Both the position numbers and the translations under genes were made by a program. Positions 6,616 through 14,777 of a DNA stretch of 21,469 bases are shown here, one piece after another. This DNA comes from Leucobacter sp. (lineage in GTDB: Bacteria > Actinomycetota > Actinomycetes > Actinomycetales > Microbacteriaceae): contig JAPSIU010000012.1 of NCBI GenBank assembly GCA_031178565.1, positions 1-21,469 on the forward strand, given 5' to 3'. The notes beneath the pieces are model-generated. The model was not told where the DNA came from. It did not search any database and saw only the letters and a program-made list of their open reading frames with translations. Positions within the stretch are counted from its first letter, which is position 1. Each line of letters opens with the position of its first letter.

Positions 6616-7839
6616 CTACTCGTGGGCCTCCTGGGGGAAGGGCTCGGCGTCCGCCGCATTGTCGGCGGCGGGAGCGGAGCCCTTCCGGCCCGCGAGCGCG
6701 AGGAGCGGGAACAGCAGCACCGTCAGCATCGCGGCCCCCACCATGGCGGCGGCGGTCTTCTCGTCGAGCACCCGGTGGTCGGTGCCGATCGCGGTGACCG
6801 CGATCACGAGGGGCAGCGTCGTCGCGCCGAACAGGGCTGCGGATCGCCGATCCCCGACCGATGCGCCCGTTCCCGGGGAGAACCAGCCCGGAACTCCCCG
6901 CACGATCAGCATGGCGAGCGCGAACACGGGAACGAGCACGAGCGCTGCCGGATCCGCGAGGAGAGCCGACAGCGGGAACGTGATGCCGGTGGACACGAAG
7001 AACACCGGTACCAGGAATCCGAAGGCGAGCGAATCGAGCTTCGTCTCGATCACACGAAGCTCCTCGGGGTCGCCGCCCTGCAGCACGACCCGGGCCAGCA
7101 TCCCGGCGGTGAAGGCCCCGAGCAGGAAGTCGACGCCGAGCGCGACCGCGAGTGCGACGAGTGCTGCGAGCAGCAGCACGACGAAGCGCACCGCGAACTG
7201 ACCGCTCGTGTGCAGCGTCAACGACACCATGCGCCGCAGCCAGTGGTGGGGCCCGTGCGACGCGAGCCAGAACGCTGCCGCCGCGACCGCCGCGAAGAGG
7301 ATCAGCACGAGTGTGCCGGCCAGCGGCTGTCTTCCGCTCAGGAACACGGAGATCGCGACGAGCGGGGCGAACTCGCCGATCGCTCCGGCGGTGCCGATGG
7401 CGCGGCCGAGCGGAGTACGGGTGAGCCCGGCGTCCCGCAGCATCGGCATGATGGTGCCGAGGGCGGTGCCTGTGAGGGCGACGGCGATGATGACGGATGC
7501 CGCCGGGTCGTCTCCCAGCGCGAAGCCCGTGGCGAGAGCGAGCAGGGCCGACACCGACCACCACCCCAGTGCGCGACGCCCCGGCGAGCCCCGGAGCGAT
7601 CCGGGATCGATCTCGTTGCCCGCCATGAAGAACAGTGCGGCGAGCCCGAACTGCGACATCGCCTCGAGCACCGGATTGTCGCTCACCCATCCGAGGCCCG
7701 AGGGACCGATGAGCATGCCCAGTCCGATCTCGAAGACGACGAGGGGGATCACGAGCGCCCTGCGCACGATCGCCGCGAGGAGCGGGGCCACGACTGCCAC
7801 GAGTGGAACGAGCAGGGTGCTGAGTTCGGTGCTGTTCAC
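6616..7839 (-). CDS. CPA2-type cation/proton antiporter
   Basis: A 407-aa polytopic membrane protein of the Na+/H+ exchanger domain family (Kef/NapA-like CPA2). The core shows about 12 hydrophobic segments, with VFEIGLGMLIGPSGLGW, FGLAALFFMAGNEID, VALTGTALGTIMPMLRDAG, GAIGEFAPLVAISVFL, FLLGAFTAGMLARVV and LVPVFFVSTGITFPL as recognisable conserved blocks. It likely exchanges Na+ or K+ for protons. It lacks the C-terminal TrkA-N domain of full Kef channels and ends in a short Ala/Glu-rich tail. GTG 7839 is chosen because GAGGAG precedes it with an 8-nt spacer; the open frame extends further upstream to 8079 but crosses ccsB on the other strand. Confidence 0.9.
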   Translation of the reverse strand: MNSTELSTLLVPLVAVVAPLLAAIVRRALVIPLVVFEIGLGMLIGPSGLGWVSDNPVLEAMSQFGLAALFFMAGNEIDPGSLRGSPGRRALGWWSVSALLALATGFALGDDPAASVIIAVALTGTALGTIMPMLRDAGLTRTPLGRAIGTAGAIGEFAPLVAISVFLSGRQPLAGTLVLILFAAVAAAAFWLASHGPHHWLRRMVSLTLHTSGQFAVRFVVLLLAALVALAVALGVDFLLGAFTAGMLARVVLQGGDPEELRVIETKLDSLAFGFLVPVFFVSTGITFPLSALLADPAALVLVPVFALAMLIVRGVPGWFSPGTGASVGDRRSAALFGATTLPLVIAVTAIGTDHRVLDEKTAAAMVGAAMLTVLLFPLLALAGRKGSAPAADNAADAEPFPQEAHE

Positions 7840-7941
7840 GGCCGGTGCTCCTCTCGGGCGCGGCGATCGCGCGGCGATTCTCATGGTAGCGAGGCGCGCC
7901 CTCGGACAGGGGCTCACAGGGACTTCCCGAGGCCGAGCGGC

Positions 7942-7955
7942 TATCCTGGGCAACT
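7942..7955 (+). promoter_or_regulatory. -10-like TATCCT, predicted leaderless start of ccsB
   Basis: TATCCT (7942-7947) lies 8 nt before GTG 7956, and no Shine-Dalgarno sequence is present (GGGCAACT intervenes). It sits in the 116-bp divergent gap with the antiporter gene. Confidence 0.5.
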
Positions 7956-8957
7956 GTGCTGACCGAGCTGGAACACTACTCCACCATCGCCCTGTACTCG
8001 GCGATGATCGTGTACGCGATCGCGTTCGTGTTCTACGCGGTGGATCTCGCGAACCGCAGTGGCGATACGGTCGCCGCACGCGACACGGCCTCCGCCGCAG
8101 GGGCCTCTCGCACCGGGGTCGCGAACGCGCGATCCGGGGGCGGTGTCGCGACGCTCGCGCGGCCCGAGCCGTCGACGCAGCCCTCCGCGAGGCAGCCGCG
8201 ATCCCGCAGCCTCCGCATCGGCTTCTCGCTCACGGTGCTCGGATTCCTGCTGCACCTGGGGGCGACGATCCTGCGCGGGATCGGCGCCGAGCGCGTGCCG
8301 TGGGCCAACATGTACGAGTTCGCGCTCACGGCCACCTGCGCGATCGTGCTGATCTTCCTCCTCGTGCAGTTCTTCGTGGATCTGCGGTTCCTCGGCACGC
8401 TCGTCACCGGTCTCACCGTGCTGTTCCTCGGTTTGAGCAAGATCAATTTCTACGTCGAGATCGTGCCGCTGCAGCCCGCGCTCGACTCCTACTGGCTCGT
8501 CATCCACATCCTGGTCGCCGTGCTCGCGGTCGGCTTCCTGACGCTCTCCTTCGGCCTCTCCGTGCTGCAGCTGCTGCAGACCCGGCGCGAGAACCGCATC
8601 GAGGACGGGGAAGCCGGAGGCATGCGGTTCCTCGTGAGCCTTCCCACCGCCGTGCGTCTCGAGGATCTCGCCTACCGGCTCGCGATCATCGGTTTCGCGT
8701 TCTGGACCTTCACGTTGATCGCGGGCGCGATCTGGGCGGAGCGCGCGTGGAGCCGATACTGGGGCTGGGACACGAAGGAGGTCTGGACCTTCGTCATCTG
8801 GGTGCTCTACGCCGGTTTCATCCACGCCCGTGCGACACGCGGCTGGCGGGGTACACGTTCCGCGTGGCTGTCGATCATCGCCTACACCGCGGTCATCTTC
8901 AACTTCACGATCGTCAACGTGTTCTTCAAGGGACTGCACGCGTACTCGGGCCTGTGA
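7956..8957 (+). CDS. ccsB: Cytochrome c biogenesis protein CcsB (CcsA/ResC-type)
   Basis: A 333-aa membrane protein of system II cytochrome c maturation. With ResB it carries heme across the membrane for attachment to CxxCH motifs of exported apocytochromes. The heme-handling WGWD motif is clear (residues 269-272 in RYWGWDTKEVW), and candidate heme-ligand histidines are H100, H184, H290 and H328. There are about eight hydrophobic helices. A long polar Ala/Arg/Ser loop (about 33-85) after the first helix is common in actinobacterial members. The start at GTG 7956 follows a -10-like box. resB, resA and ccdA, normally adjacent, are not in this window. It overlaps the vanZ-like gene by one base (TGATG). 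Confidence 0.93.
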   Translation: MLTELEHYSTIALYSAMIVYAIAFVFYAVDLANRSGDTVAARDTASAAGASRTGVANARSGGGVATLARPEPSTQPSARQPRSRSLRIGFSLTVLGFLLHLGATILRGIGAERVPWANMYEFALTATCAIVLIFLLVQFFVDLRFLGTLVTGLTVLFLGLSKINFYVEIVPLQPALDSYWLVIHILVAVLAVGFLTLSFGLSVLQLLQTRRENRIEDGEAGGMRFLVSLPTAVRLEDLAYRLAIIGFAFWTFTLIAGAIWAERAWSRYWGWDTKEVWTFVIWVLYAGFIHARATRGWRGTRSAWLSIIAYTAVIFNFTIVNVFFKGLHAYSGL

Positions 8958-9502
8958 TGGCTGACGGGCTCGGGAACCGCGTCGACTCCGGGGATCCGCG
9001 CGGAGGGTCGAGCCGGGAGCGCTGGGGCATCGGCGCGACGGGCCTCCTGCTCATCGTGTTCGCGGTGTGCGTCATCACGCTGACACCTGCCCCCGTGGAT
9101 CGGGGGTACAGCGCGCTCGTGGAGGAGCTGCTGGCCTACCTGCACGACAGGGGCGTGCCGGCGTGGTTCGGCTACCGCAAACTGGAGTTCTCGGCGAACA
9201 TCCTCATGTTCGTGCCGGTGGGATTCTTCGTCGGGCTGCTGCTGCCGCTGCGCAGAGCGTGGATCGGGGGATTCGCCGGCATGTCCTTCTCGGTGCTCGT
9301 CGAGGTGCTGCAGTATCTGGTGCTGCCGGAGCGCTTCGCGTCGGTGCTCGACGTCCTCGCCAACACGATGGGCGGGTGGATCGGGATCGGCGTCGCGGTG
9401 CTGACGAGGCTCGCGATCCGGAATCGGGATCGTCGCCTCCTCGTCGAGGCTCGCCGCGGGGAGGTGGGGGTGGGAACCGCGCCTACTGCAGCACCTCGAT
9501 GA
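8957..9502 (+). CDS. VanZ-family membrane protein
   Basis: A 181-aa protein with four hydrophobic segments in the VanZ pattern: ATGLLLIVFAVCVITLTPAP (about 30-49), NILMFVPVGFFVGLLLPLRR (about 79-98), the helix before VLVEVLQYLVLPERFASVLD (VanZ E-x-x-Q block, about 115-134) and VLANTMGGWIGIGVAVLTRL. VanZ proteins raise teicoplanin tolerance by an unclear mechanism; most chromosomal relatives have no known role, so no resistance phenotype should be assumed. The start ATG 8957 overlaps the ccsB stop, so it is translationally coupled. Its last 20 nt overlap the 3' end of hemQ on the opposite strand. Confidence 0.88.
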   Translation: MADGLGNRVDSGDPRGGSSRERWGIGATGLLLIVFAVCVITLTPAPVDRGYSALVEELLAYLHDRGVPAWFGYRKLEFSANILMFVPVGFFVGLLLPLRRAWIGGFAGMSFSVLVEVLQYLVLPERFASVLDVLANTMGGWIGIGVAVLTRLAIRNRDRRLLVEARRGEVGVGTAPTAAPR

Positions 9503-10217
9503 TCTCCGCGGGTTCGATCAGGCGTCCGGTGTAGAACGGGACCTCGACGCTGACGTAGCGGCGGGCGTCGGAGGCGCGCAGGTCCCGCATCATGTCGACG
9601 AGCTCGGTGAGGTCGTCCGATTCCATCGGGAGCAGCCACTCGTAGTCGCCGAGGGCGAAGGCCGAGACGGTGTTCGCGGTGACGCCGGTGTGCGCGGCAC
9701 CCGTGCGGCCGTGCTCCGCGAGCATCCGCCCGCGCTCGGCGGGCTCGAGGAGATACCACTCCGGGGTGCGCACGAACGGGTAGACCGCGAGCCACTGCTT
9801 GGCGGGCACCCCGCGCACGAAACCGGGCACGTGCGAGCGGTTGAACTCGGCGTCCCGGTGCACGCCGAGCGCGCTCCAGGTCCGGATCAGGGGTCGAAGG
9901 ATCGAGGCTCGGCGCAGCTCGCGCAGCGTCCACTGCAGATCCTCGGCCGAGGAGCCGTGGAGCCACACCATCAGATCGGCGTCGGATCGCAGCCCGCTCA
10001 CGTCGTACCAGCCGCGAACCGTCACGCCCTCGTTCTCGACGACGTCGATCACGTCCTCGAGCTCCTGCACGATGCCGGGGACGTCGCGTCCGTCGAGCAC
10101 GACGGGGTGCGACGTGCTCAGGCGGAACACGGCGAACAGGGTGAACGCGTTGGCGGCGATGTCGGTGGAGGTTTCGGCGGCGGAGAGGCCCTGTGCTCCG
10201 GGTGCGGTTTCGCTCAT
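9483..10217 (-). CDS. hemQ: Coproheme decarboxylase HemQ (chlorite dismutase-like fold)
   Basis: Catalyses the last step of the coproporphyrin-dependent heme pathway of Gram-positives: H2O2-dependent decarboxylation of two propionates of Fe-coproporphyrin III to give protoheme. The product is 244 aa. Family features are the AVYPFVRTPEWYLL block, whose Tyr146 matches the redox-active tyrosine of actinobacterial HemQ, the proximal heme histidine His169 in RMLAEHGRTG, and FALGDYEWLLPMESDD followed by RRYVSVEVPFYTGR. I chose ATG 10217 over the upstream in-frame ATG 10253, which encodes only an Arg-rich run. No other heme gene is in the window, though it lies opposite ccsB, a heme exporter. It is downstream of and co-directional with the LCP gene. 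Confidence 0.94.
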   Translation of the reverse strand: MSETAPGAQGLSAAETSTDIAANAFTLFAVFRLSTSHPVVLDGRDVPGIVQELEDVIDVVENEGVTVRGWYDVSGLRSDADLMVWLHGSSAEDLQWTLRELRRASILRPLIRTWSALGVHRDAEFNRSHVPGFVRGVPAKQWLAVYPFVRTPEWYLLEPAERGRMLAEHGRTGAAHTGVTANTVSAFALGDYEWLLPMESDDLTELVDMMRDLRASDARRYVSVEVPFYTGRLIEPAEIIEVLQ

Positions 10218-10306
10218 GCACTCATCGTCTCGCGTTCGGCGGGTGCGACGCAACGCCGCATCGGGTATTCGCCGTCGTATGGGGCGCGAACCGTCGCCCG
10301 TCGCAC

Positions 10307-11401
10307 CTACTGCGGCGCCTCGGATCCCGGCGCCCGTGTGGTGGCGTATTCGTTCAGGGTGCCCGCTTGGAAGGCCGCGCGGACGTTCTCGAGCTCGACC
10401 TGATCCGGCAGCACGATCGACTGGCCGTCGGCCGAGGTGCCGGTGCCAAGGGTGGGGCTCGTGAAGAACCGGACGTCGTCCGAGCGGAGGCTGCGCATAT
10501 CGAAGCCGAGTGAGACGGCGGTGGGGAGATCGAGGCTCTCGTCGAGGATCAGGTACGGCTTCAGTGCCTCGAACGTGCCGGTGAGCTTTCCCACGTCGCC
10601 CAGGGTCTCCCTGCTGAGTATCGTGCTCATCAGGCCCTTCAGATAGGCCTGCTGGTTACGCGCGCGCTGGTAGTCGCCGTCTGCGAAGGCGTAGCGTTCG
10701 CGGACGAAGGAGAGCGCCTGGTCTCCGTCGAGGGTGATCTCGCCCGCCCCGAAGGTGTACCCTCCACCTCCGTTCTGCGCGGTGTAGGGAACCTCGTTGT
10801 GCACCGTCACCCCGCCCACCGCGTCGGTGAGCCCCTTGAAGGACTCGAAGTCGATGAGGGCGACGTGGTCGATGCGGGCGCCGATGAAGTTCTCGACGGT
10901 GTTGACGGCGAGCGGCAGCCCGCCGAAGGCGACGGCCGCGTTGATCTTGGCCTCTCCGTGGCCCTGGATCGTAACCCAGTTGTCCCGCATGATCGACATG
11001 ACGGTCATGTGCTTCCGGTCGGGGGAGATCTGGGCGACCATGATGGCGTCACTCCGGAAGCCGTTCAGATCTTCGGCGGTCGCGGTCGGGTCGGTCGTCT
11101 CTCGGGAGTCCGATCCGAGGAGCAGGATGTTGAGGGGCGCGTTCGTGCCCGCCGCAGGCTTGGTCTCGGCGGGGCGCGTGAGGGAGGGGTCCTGCTCGAT
11201 GCTCACGCGCTTCACCTCGTTGTACGAGCTGGACAGGAGCGCGTAGGCGATGCCCGCGCCGATGCCGAGCAGCAGGACCAGCGAGCCGAGCACGATGAGG
11301 GTGTTGCGTAGACCGCGGCGCTTGCGTCTGGGGGACCGCTCTTCCGAGTGGCTCTCAGCCTCGGCGAACAGCTGATCGATCTGCGACTGGGAATCGGTCA
11401 C
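10307..11401 (-). CDS. LytR-CpsA-Psr (LCP) family glycopolymer ligase
   Basis: A 364-aa type II membrane protein that transfers undecaprenyl-linked glycopolymers (teichoic-acid-like, capsule or arabinogalactan) onto peptidoglycan outside the membrane. A basic cytoplasmic N-terminus leads to one helix (about 33-56), then the LCP domain. Conserved polar residues are visible: D98 and R100 (GSDSR), D118 (RSDAIM), R139 (SIMRD; SxPRD is usual), K152 (KINAA), R235 (FVRERY), R246 and R248 (QRARNQ). GTG 11401 is preferred over ATG 11422 because GAGGAG precedes it by 7 nt. It lies downstream of the kinase/phosphatase pair, so a role in anchoring the polymer made by this locus is likely. Its own promoter may include TAGCCT (opposite strand, 11448-11453). 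Confidence 0.93.
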   Translation of the reverse strand: MTDSQSQIDQLFAEAESHSEERSPRRKRRGLRNTLIVLGSLVLLLGIGAGIAYALLSSSYNEVKRVSIEQDPSLTRPAETKPAAGTNAPLNILLLGSDSRETTDPTATAEDLNGFRSDAIMVAQISPDRKHMTVMSIMRDNWVTIQGHGEAKINAAVAFGGLPLAVNTVENFIGARIDHVALIDFESFKGLTDAVGGVTVHNEVPYTAQNGGGGYTFGAGEITLDGDQALSFVRERYAFADGDYQRARNQQAYLKGLMSTILSRETLGDVGKLTGTFEALKPYLILDESLDLPTAVSLGFDMRSLRSDDVRFFTSPTLGTGTSADGQSIVLPDQVELENVRAAFQAGTLNEYATTRAPGSEAPQ

Positions 11402-11541
11402 GCGGTGGCTCCTCGGGTTCATGCGACTTCGGCTGACCGGAAACGGCAGGCTATATCTTCACCAGAAACTCGCTGGCCCGAAGCTCTCTCATGCACATGG
11501 TAGTCGGGGTGTTTGAGCTTTCTCTCCGGACCTTGAAAGGG

Positions 11542-11556
11542 GGCCCGAGCCGGGCC
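11542..11556 (-). terminator. Hairpin after the phosphatase gene
   Basis: On the minus strand GGCCCG pairs with CGGGCC around a 3-nt loop, followed by CCCTTTCAA, starting 3 nt after the phosphatase stop. It may separate the kinase/phosphatase unit from the LCP gene. The T-run is short. Confidence 0.45.
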
Positions 11557-11558
11557 GG

Positions 11559-12122
11559 TCAGCCCTTCAACCTCGCCGCGATCGCGTCGACGTAGCCCAC
11601 GATCTGCCGTGCGACGCGTGCGTGCACGTCGTCGGCTGCGTCGATGGGGTCGATGATGTCGTCGTCATCGCCGAGTCGGGCGGAGGATCGCAGACGCGCC
11701 GCGCGCTCGATGACGGCTCGGGGGTCGGATGCGCCGGGTTCGGAGGCGGGTTCGAGCAGCGCTGCGAACTCCGCGAGAGTGAAGGTGCGGTGCATCGTTC
11801 GTGGGAAGCGCCTCACGACCTCGTCGCGCTGCGCACGCGTCATGGTGAGGATCAGGTCCGCTGCGCCGACGTGCTGCTCACCGAGCTGCTCCCCGGTCAG
11901 ACCCGCCGCGCTCTCGCCGAGCGCGACGAGCTGGCGTGCCGCGGCCTTATCCATCGGGGCGCCGACGACTGCGTGCAGACCCGCGCTGCCGAGTTCGAAC
12001 CGCGGGTCGTTCGCGAAGCGCGATCTCAACAGCTGCTCGGCGAGCGGTGACCGGCAGATGTTGCCGGTGCACACCGTGAGCACGGCGACGGGCGCTTCGG
12101 ATCTCCGGTCGCGGCGGCTCAT
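11559..12122 (-). CDS. Low-molecular-weight protein tyrosine phosphatase (Wzb/Etp-like)
   Basis: Removes phosphate from tyrosines of the partner BY-kinase, resetting polysaccharide polymerisation and export. The product is 187 aa. The P-loop is CTGNICRSP (nucleophile Cys18, Arg24) and the general acid is probably Asp158 (DP in DIIDPID). An acidic insertion and Arg/Ala-rich stretch precede that Asp, making it longer than the usual ~150 aa. ATG 12122 shares one base with the kinase stop (TAATG), so the two are translationally coupled and made in a fixed ratio. Confidence 0.93.
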   Translation of the reverse strand: MSRRDRRSEAPVAVLTVCTGNICRSPLAEQLLRSRFANDPRFELGSAGLHAVVGAPMDKAAARQLVALGESAAGLTGEQLGEQHVGAADLILTMTRAQRDEVVRRFPRTMHRTFTLAEFAALLEPASEPGASDPRAVIERAARLRSSARLGDDDDIIDPIDAADDVHARVARQIVGYVDAIAARLKG

Positions 12123-13669
12123 TACTGCGTTTCTCGCATCCGGCGCCGGGGACCGTAGACATCAGGATCAGGCGATGATTCGCTCTCGGCGAGCAGCTCG
12201 GCGAACTGCTTGAAGCCGGTGTTGCCCTCGGGCTCCGGGACGTCCTCCTGCTGCTGCCGGCCATAGTAGGCGCGGTAGCGATAGCCGTAGCCGTCGGCCT
12301 TGACGCCCTTGCTGGGAACGCCGTTGAGGATGATGCCGAGCGCGTGACCCTTCACGCGCTGCAGGTTGTTGAGGGCCGCCTTGAGCGCATCATAGGTGGT
12401 CTTGCGTGCTCGGCTGACCACGAGCGCTCCGTCGGTGCGGGCGGTGAGGATCGCCGCGTCGGTGACGGGGAGCAGCGGGGGCGCGTCGATGAGCACGATG
12501 GCGTGGTCCGTGAGCTCGTCGATGACCTCGTGCATGGCGTTCGAGCCGAGCAGTTCGCTGGGGTTCGGCGGGATCTTGCCCGCGCCGAGCACCCACAGCT
12601 TTCCGCTGCTGCCCCACGGCTGCAACACCTCGGAGAGCTGGGCATTCCCGATCAGCACGTCGGTGAGCCCGACGCCGGGAAGCAGCCCGAACGTCTTGGC
12701 GACCATGGGGCGCCGCAGGTCGCCGTCGATCACCACGACGTTGCGCCCCATCGCCGCGATCGTATTGGCGAGGTTGGCGGTGATGGTCGATTTACCCTCG
12801 CCCGGGAGGGCGCTGGTGACGACGATCGACCGGGGCGGGTTGTCGATGTTCATGAACTGCAGGTTGGTGCGCAGCTCCCGGAGCGCCTCGGCTACGGCGT
12901 ACTCGTCGGTGCTCTGCTGCCCGCGATCGTTGCCGCCGGTGCTGCTGATGATGCGGTTCTCCGCGTCGAAGCCGCCGTGCAGCGGGATCGTGCCGACCAC
13001 TGGCAGCTCGGTCTCGCGCTCCACCTCGGCGATCGAGTGGATGCGGCGGTCGAAGACGTGGCGCAGCAGCGCGTAGCCGATGGCGAGCGCGAGTCCGACC
13101 AGGCCGCCGACGGCGACCGCGAGCCTGGTGTTCGGCGAGGATGGCGACTCGGGCAGCTGCGCGGCGTCCATGGACTGGAAGGTGACGATCGACGGCGGGG
13201 GCGCGCTTCCGTCCGGCAACGGCGCAGCGTTGGCGTTCTCGAGTTCGGTCACCTTCTCCCCGATGGCGTTCACCCACGCTTCGGCGAGTGCGCGGGCCTC
13301 CTCGGGGGTGCCTGCGCTCGCGGAGACCTTGATGGTCGCCGTGTCGAGCGGGTTGGTGACCTCGATCTGCGAGATCAGGTCGTCCGGGTCGGTGCCGATG
13401 CCGAGCGTTTCGATCGCGGTCTCCGAGACGGAGCGCGACTTCGCAAGGTCCAGGTACGACTTCACCCGGGATTTGGCGTACGTCTCACCCGCCATGGCGG
13501 TGCCGAGGTCGCTGCTGACCCCGGCGGATACGATGCCGCTGGCGTCGGCGGTGTAGACCTTGGGTTGGACCAGGGCCCAGGCGAGGCCGATGAGCACACC
13601 GGCGAGAGCGATCGCGAGGATGCCGAGCCAGTGCGCTCGCACGATCTTCCAGTAGTCGGTCAGCTCCAC
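12122..13669 (-). CDS. Fused Wzz-domain / BY-type tyrosine autokinase
   Basis: A 515-aa inner-membrane polysaccharide co-polymerase fused to its cytoplasmic tyrosine kinase. The N-terminal Wzz part has one helix at ~14-34 and a second at ~183-202, with an extracytoplasmic domain between. The kinase shows EALRELRTNL (about 261-270), Walker A SALPGEGKST (286-295), Walker A' VIDGDLRRP (313-321) and Walker B IVLIDAPPLLPVTDA (391-405). The C-terminal tyrosine cluster (YGYRYRAYY, 461-469) is the expected autophosphorylation target. Such proteins set chain length of capsule or exopolysaccharide. GTG 13669 is supported by GAGGAG 9 nt upstream. Wzx, Wzy and glycosyltransferases are not in view and may lie beyond the right end. 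Confidence 0.93.
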   Translation of the reverse strand: MELTDYWKIVRAHWLGILAIALAGVLIGLAWALVQPKVYTADASGIVSAGVSSDLGTAMAGETYAKSRVKSYLDLAKSRSVSETAIETLGIGTDPDDLISQIEVTNPLDTATIKVSASAGTPEEARALAEAWVNAIGEKVTELENANAAPLPDGSAPPPSIVTFQSMDAAQLPESPSSPNTRLAVAVGGLVGLALAIGYALLRHVFDRRIHSIAEVERETELPVVGTIPLHGGFDAENRIISSTGGNDRGQQSTDEYAVAEALRELRTNLQFMNIDNPPRSIVVTSALPGEGKSTITANLANTIAAMGRNVVVIDGDLRRPMVAKTFGLLPGVGLTDVLIGNAQLSEVLQPWGSSGKLWVLGAGKIPPNPSELLGSNAMHEVIDELTDHAIVLIDAPPLLPVTDAAILTARTDGALVVSRARKTTYDALKAALNNLQRVKGHALGIILNGVPSKGVKADGYGYRYRAYYGRQQQEDVPEPEGNTGFKQFAELLAESESSPDPDVYGPRRRMRETQ

Positions 13670-13708
13670 CCTGCTGGGCTCCTCTAGCTCGTAGGCAAAT
13701 ACCTCACA

Positions 13709-13737
13709 ATACTACCCGTCATCTGCGATGCTGGCAG
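13709..13737 (-). promoter_or_regulatory. Promoter of the kinase/phosphatase operon
   Basis: On the minus strand CTGCCA (13732-13737), 17 nt, TAGTAT (13709-13714). A start near 13702 leaves a leader of about 33 nt containing the GAGGAG site at 13679-13684. The -10 box is good and the -35 box moderate. Confidence 0.55.
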
Positions 13738-13765
13738 CCGCGGCTGGCGGGTTGGGATCGGGCTC

Positions 13766-13778
13766 CTAATCGGATTAG
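13766..13778. promoter_or_regulatory. CTAATC-G-GATTAG palindrome in the kinase/AraC divergent gap
   Basis: A perfect 6-bp inverted repeat with a one-base centre, about 50 nt from the start of the AraC gene and 29 nt from the -35 box of the kinase promoter. It is a candidate regulator site; which protein binds is unknown. The half-site CTAATC recurs at 14888-14893 in front of the secreted-protein gene. Confidence 0.45.
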
Positions 13779-13829
13779 TGTTGCGAATCAGGGGAAGCAC
13801 GTTGTCGTTCGCGAAGGGGAGAACGGACG

Positions 13830-14777
13830 ATGCACAACGGGAACGGTATCCGTCGATATGACGCCGAGGACTTTCGCGCGCTCGGAGCCCGGGGGCTCGA
13901 CGGGCGGGTGCACGCGCAGGCGGTGGAGCGCGTGTTCGGGCGAGTCAGGGTCGTCAGGGTGCAGGGCGGAGGCCTCGAGCTCGAGACTCAGGGCCCCGGC
14001 GAGGGTCCGGAGATGCTAGATTTCGTCTTCCTGGACGAGGGGCAGTTCTCCTACCGCGAGGGGCGCGAATGGATCCGCCTCAAGGCCCGGTTCCTCATCG
14101 TCTCTGAAGAGGTCAAACGGCGGGTGCGACTCGCCGGTCGGTGGCGTCTCGCGCTCGTGCAGGTGCCGAGAGAGGCGATGGAGGGGTTCGTCGCCGAGCT
14201 GCCGCAGCGGATCGACCAGGTCGAGAGGAGATCGATGCTCGATCTCTCGATGCAGGCCTTCGTGGTGACGATGCTGCAGCACGACCGAGAGGCGACGGCG
14301 ATCGAGAACTACGCCGCTGAGCAGCTACTGCTGGAGATGAGCGGAGCGGTGCTGCTGGACCGGTGCAGCGGGGCCGGCGTGGAGCGGGGCAGCCCGCGCG
14401 CGGTGCTGCGGGATCGTGCGATGGCGGTGATCGCTCAGCAGTGCGCTGATGTCGAGCTGAATCCCGAGCGGGTGGCGCGCGAGGTACGGACGTCGCTGCG
14501 GCAGCTGCAGGTCGTGTTCGCCGAGATCGGAACCACCGTCGCCGGAGAGATCCGACGGCGGCGTACGAGGCTCGCCAGCGCACTACTGACCGACAGTCGC
14601 TACGACGTGCTCACCATCGATCACATCGCCGAGCGGTCGGGATTCGGCACCACCATGAGCATGAGGCGCGCCTTGCAGGAGGCGTTCGGAGCAGGACCGC
14701 GCGAACTGCGCTCGAGGCGAGATGAGAGCCGGCCCTCAGGGCCGGTCGCCGGCGCTCCTTCCGGGGTCGAGTCCTAA
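13830..14777 (+). CDS. AraC-family transcriptional regulator
   Basis: A 315-aa regulator. The N-terminal ~175 residues look like an AraC_binding_2-type sensing domain (strand-rich, with DFVFLDEGQFSYREGREW and RWRLALVQVP). The DNA-binding part (about 193-297) has two helix-turn-helix units, the first around NPERVAREVRTSLRQLQVVF (211-230) and the second around LTIDHIAERSGFGTTMSMRR (261-280), then the AraC signature ending FGAGPRELRSRR. A 19-residue Ser/Pro/Gly tail follows. ATG 13830 has GGGGAG 8 nt upstream. It faces the kinase operon across a 160-bp gap and precedes the secreted-protein gene, so it may control either; the sensed signal is unknown. Confidence 0.9.
   Translation: MHNGNGIRRYDAEDFRALGARGLDGRVHAQAVERVFGRVRVVRVQGGGLELETQGPGEGPEMLDFVFLDEGQFSYREGREWIRLKARFLIVSEEVKRRVRLAGRWRLALVQVPREAMEGFVAELPQRIDQVERRSMLDLSMQAFVVTMLQHDREATAIENYAAEQLLLEMSGAVLLDRCSGAGVERGSPRAVLRDRAMAVIAQQCADVELNPERVAREVRTSLRQLQVVFAEIGTTVAGEIRRRRTRLASALLTDSRYDVLTIDHIAERSGFGTTMSMRRALQEAFGAGPRELRSRRDESRPSGPVAGAPSGVES
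14729..14745 (+). repeat. CCGGCCCT/AGGGCCGG hairpin within the 3' end of the AraC gene
   Basis: An 8-bp inverted repeat around one central base (in RNA, 7 bp with a 3-nt loop) that encodes part of the non-conserved C-terminal tail. It could be a terminator or mRNA-stabilising hairpin read through by the coding frame. No T-run follows. Confidence 0.4.

Noticed and set aside
6622..7962. 446-codon open frame on the plus strand
   Set aside because: Antisense to the antiporter, whose minus-strand frame shows clear transporter motifs, a GAGGAG site and membrane helices. The plus frame is Glu/Arg/His-rich with no fold.
7208..8956. Upstream extension of the VanZ frame giving a 764-codon open frame
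   Set aside because: This part runs across the antiporter and ccsB in another frame and is Arg/Ala-rich. Only the part from ATG 8957 matches VanZ and overlaps the ccsB stop in the usual way.
12344..13687. 447-codon open frame on the plus strand
   Set aside because: Antisense to the Wzz/BY-kinase; Gly/Arg/Asp-rich with no recognisable domain.
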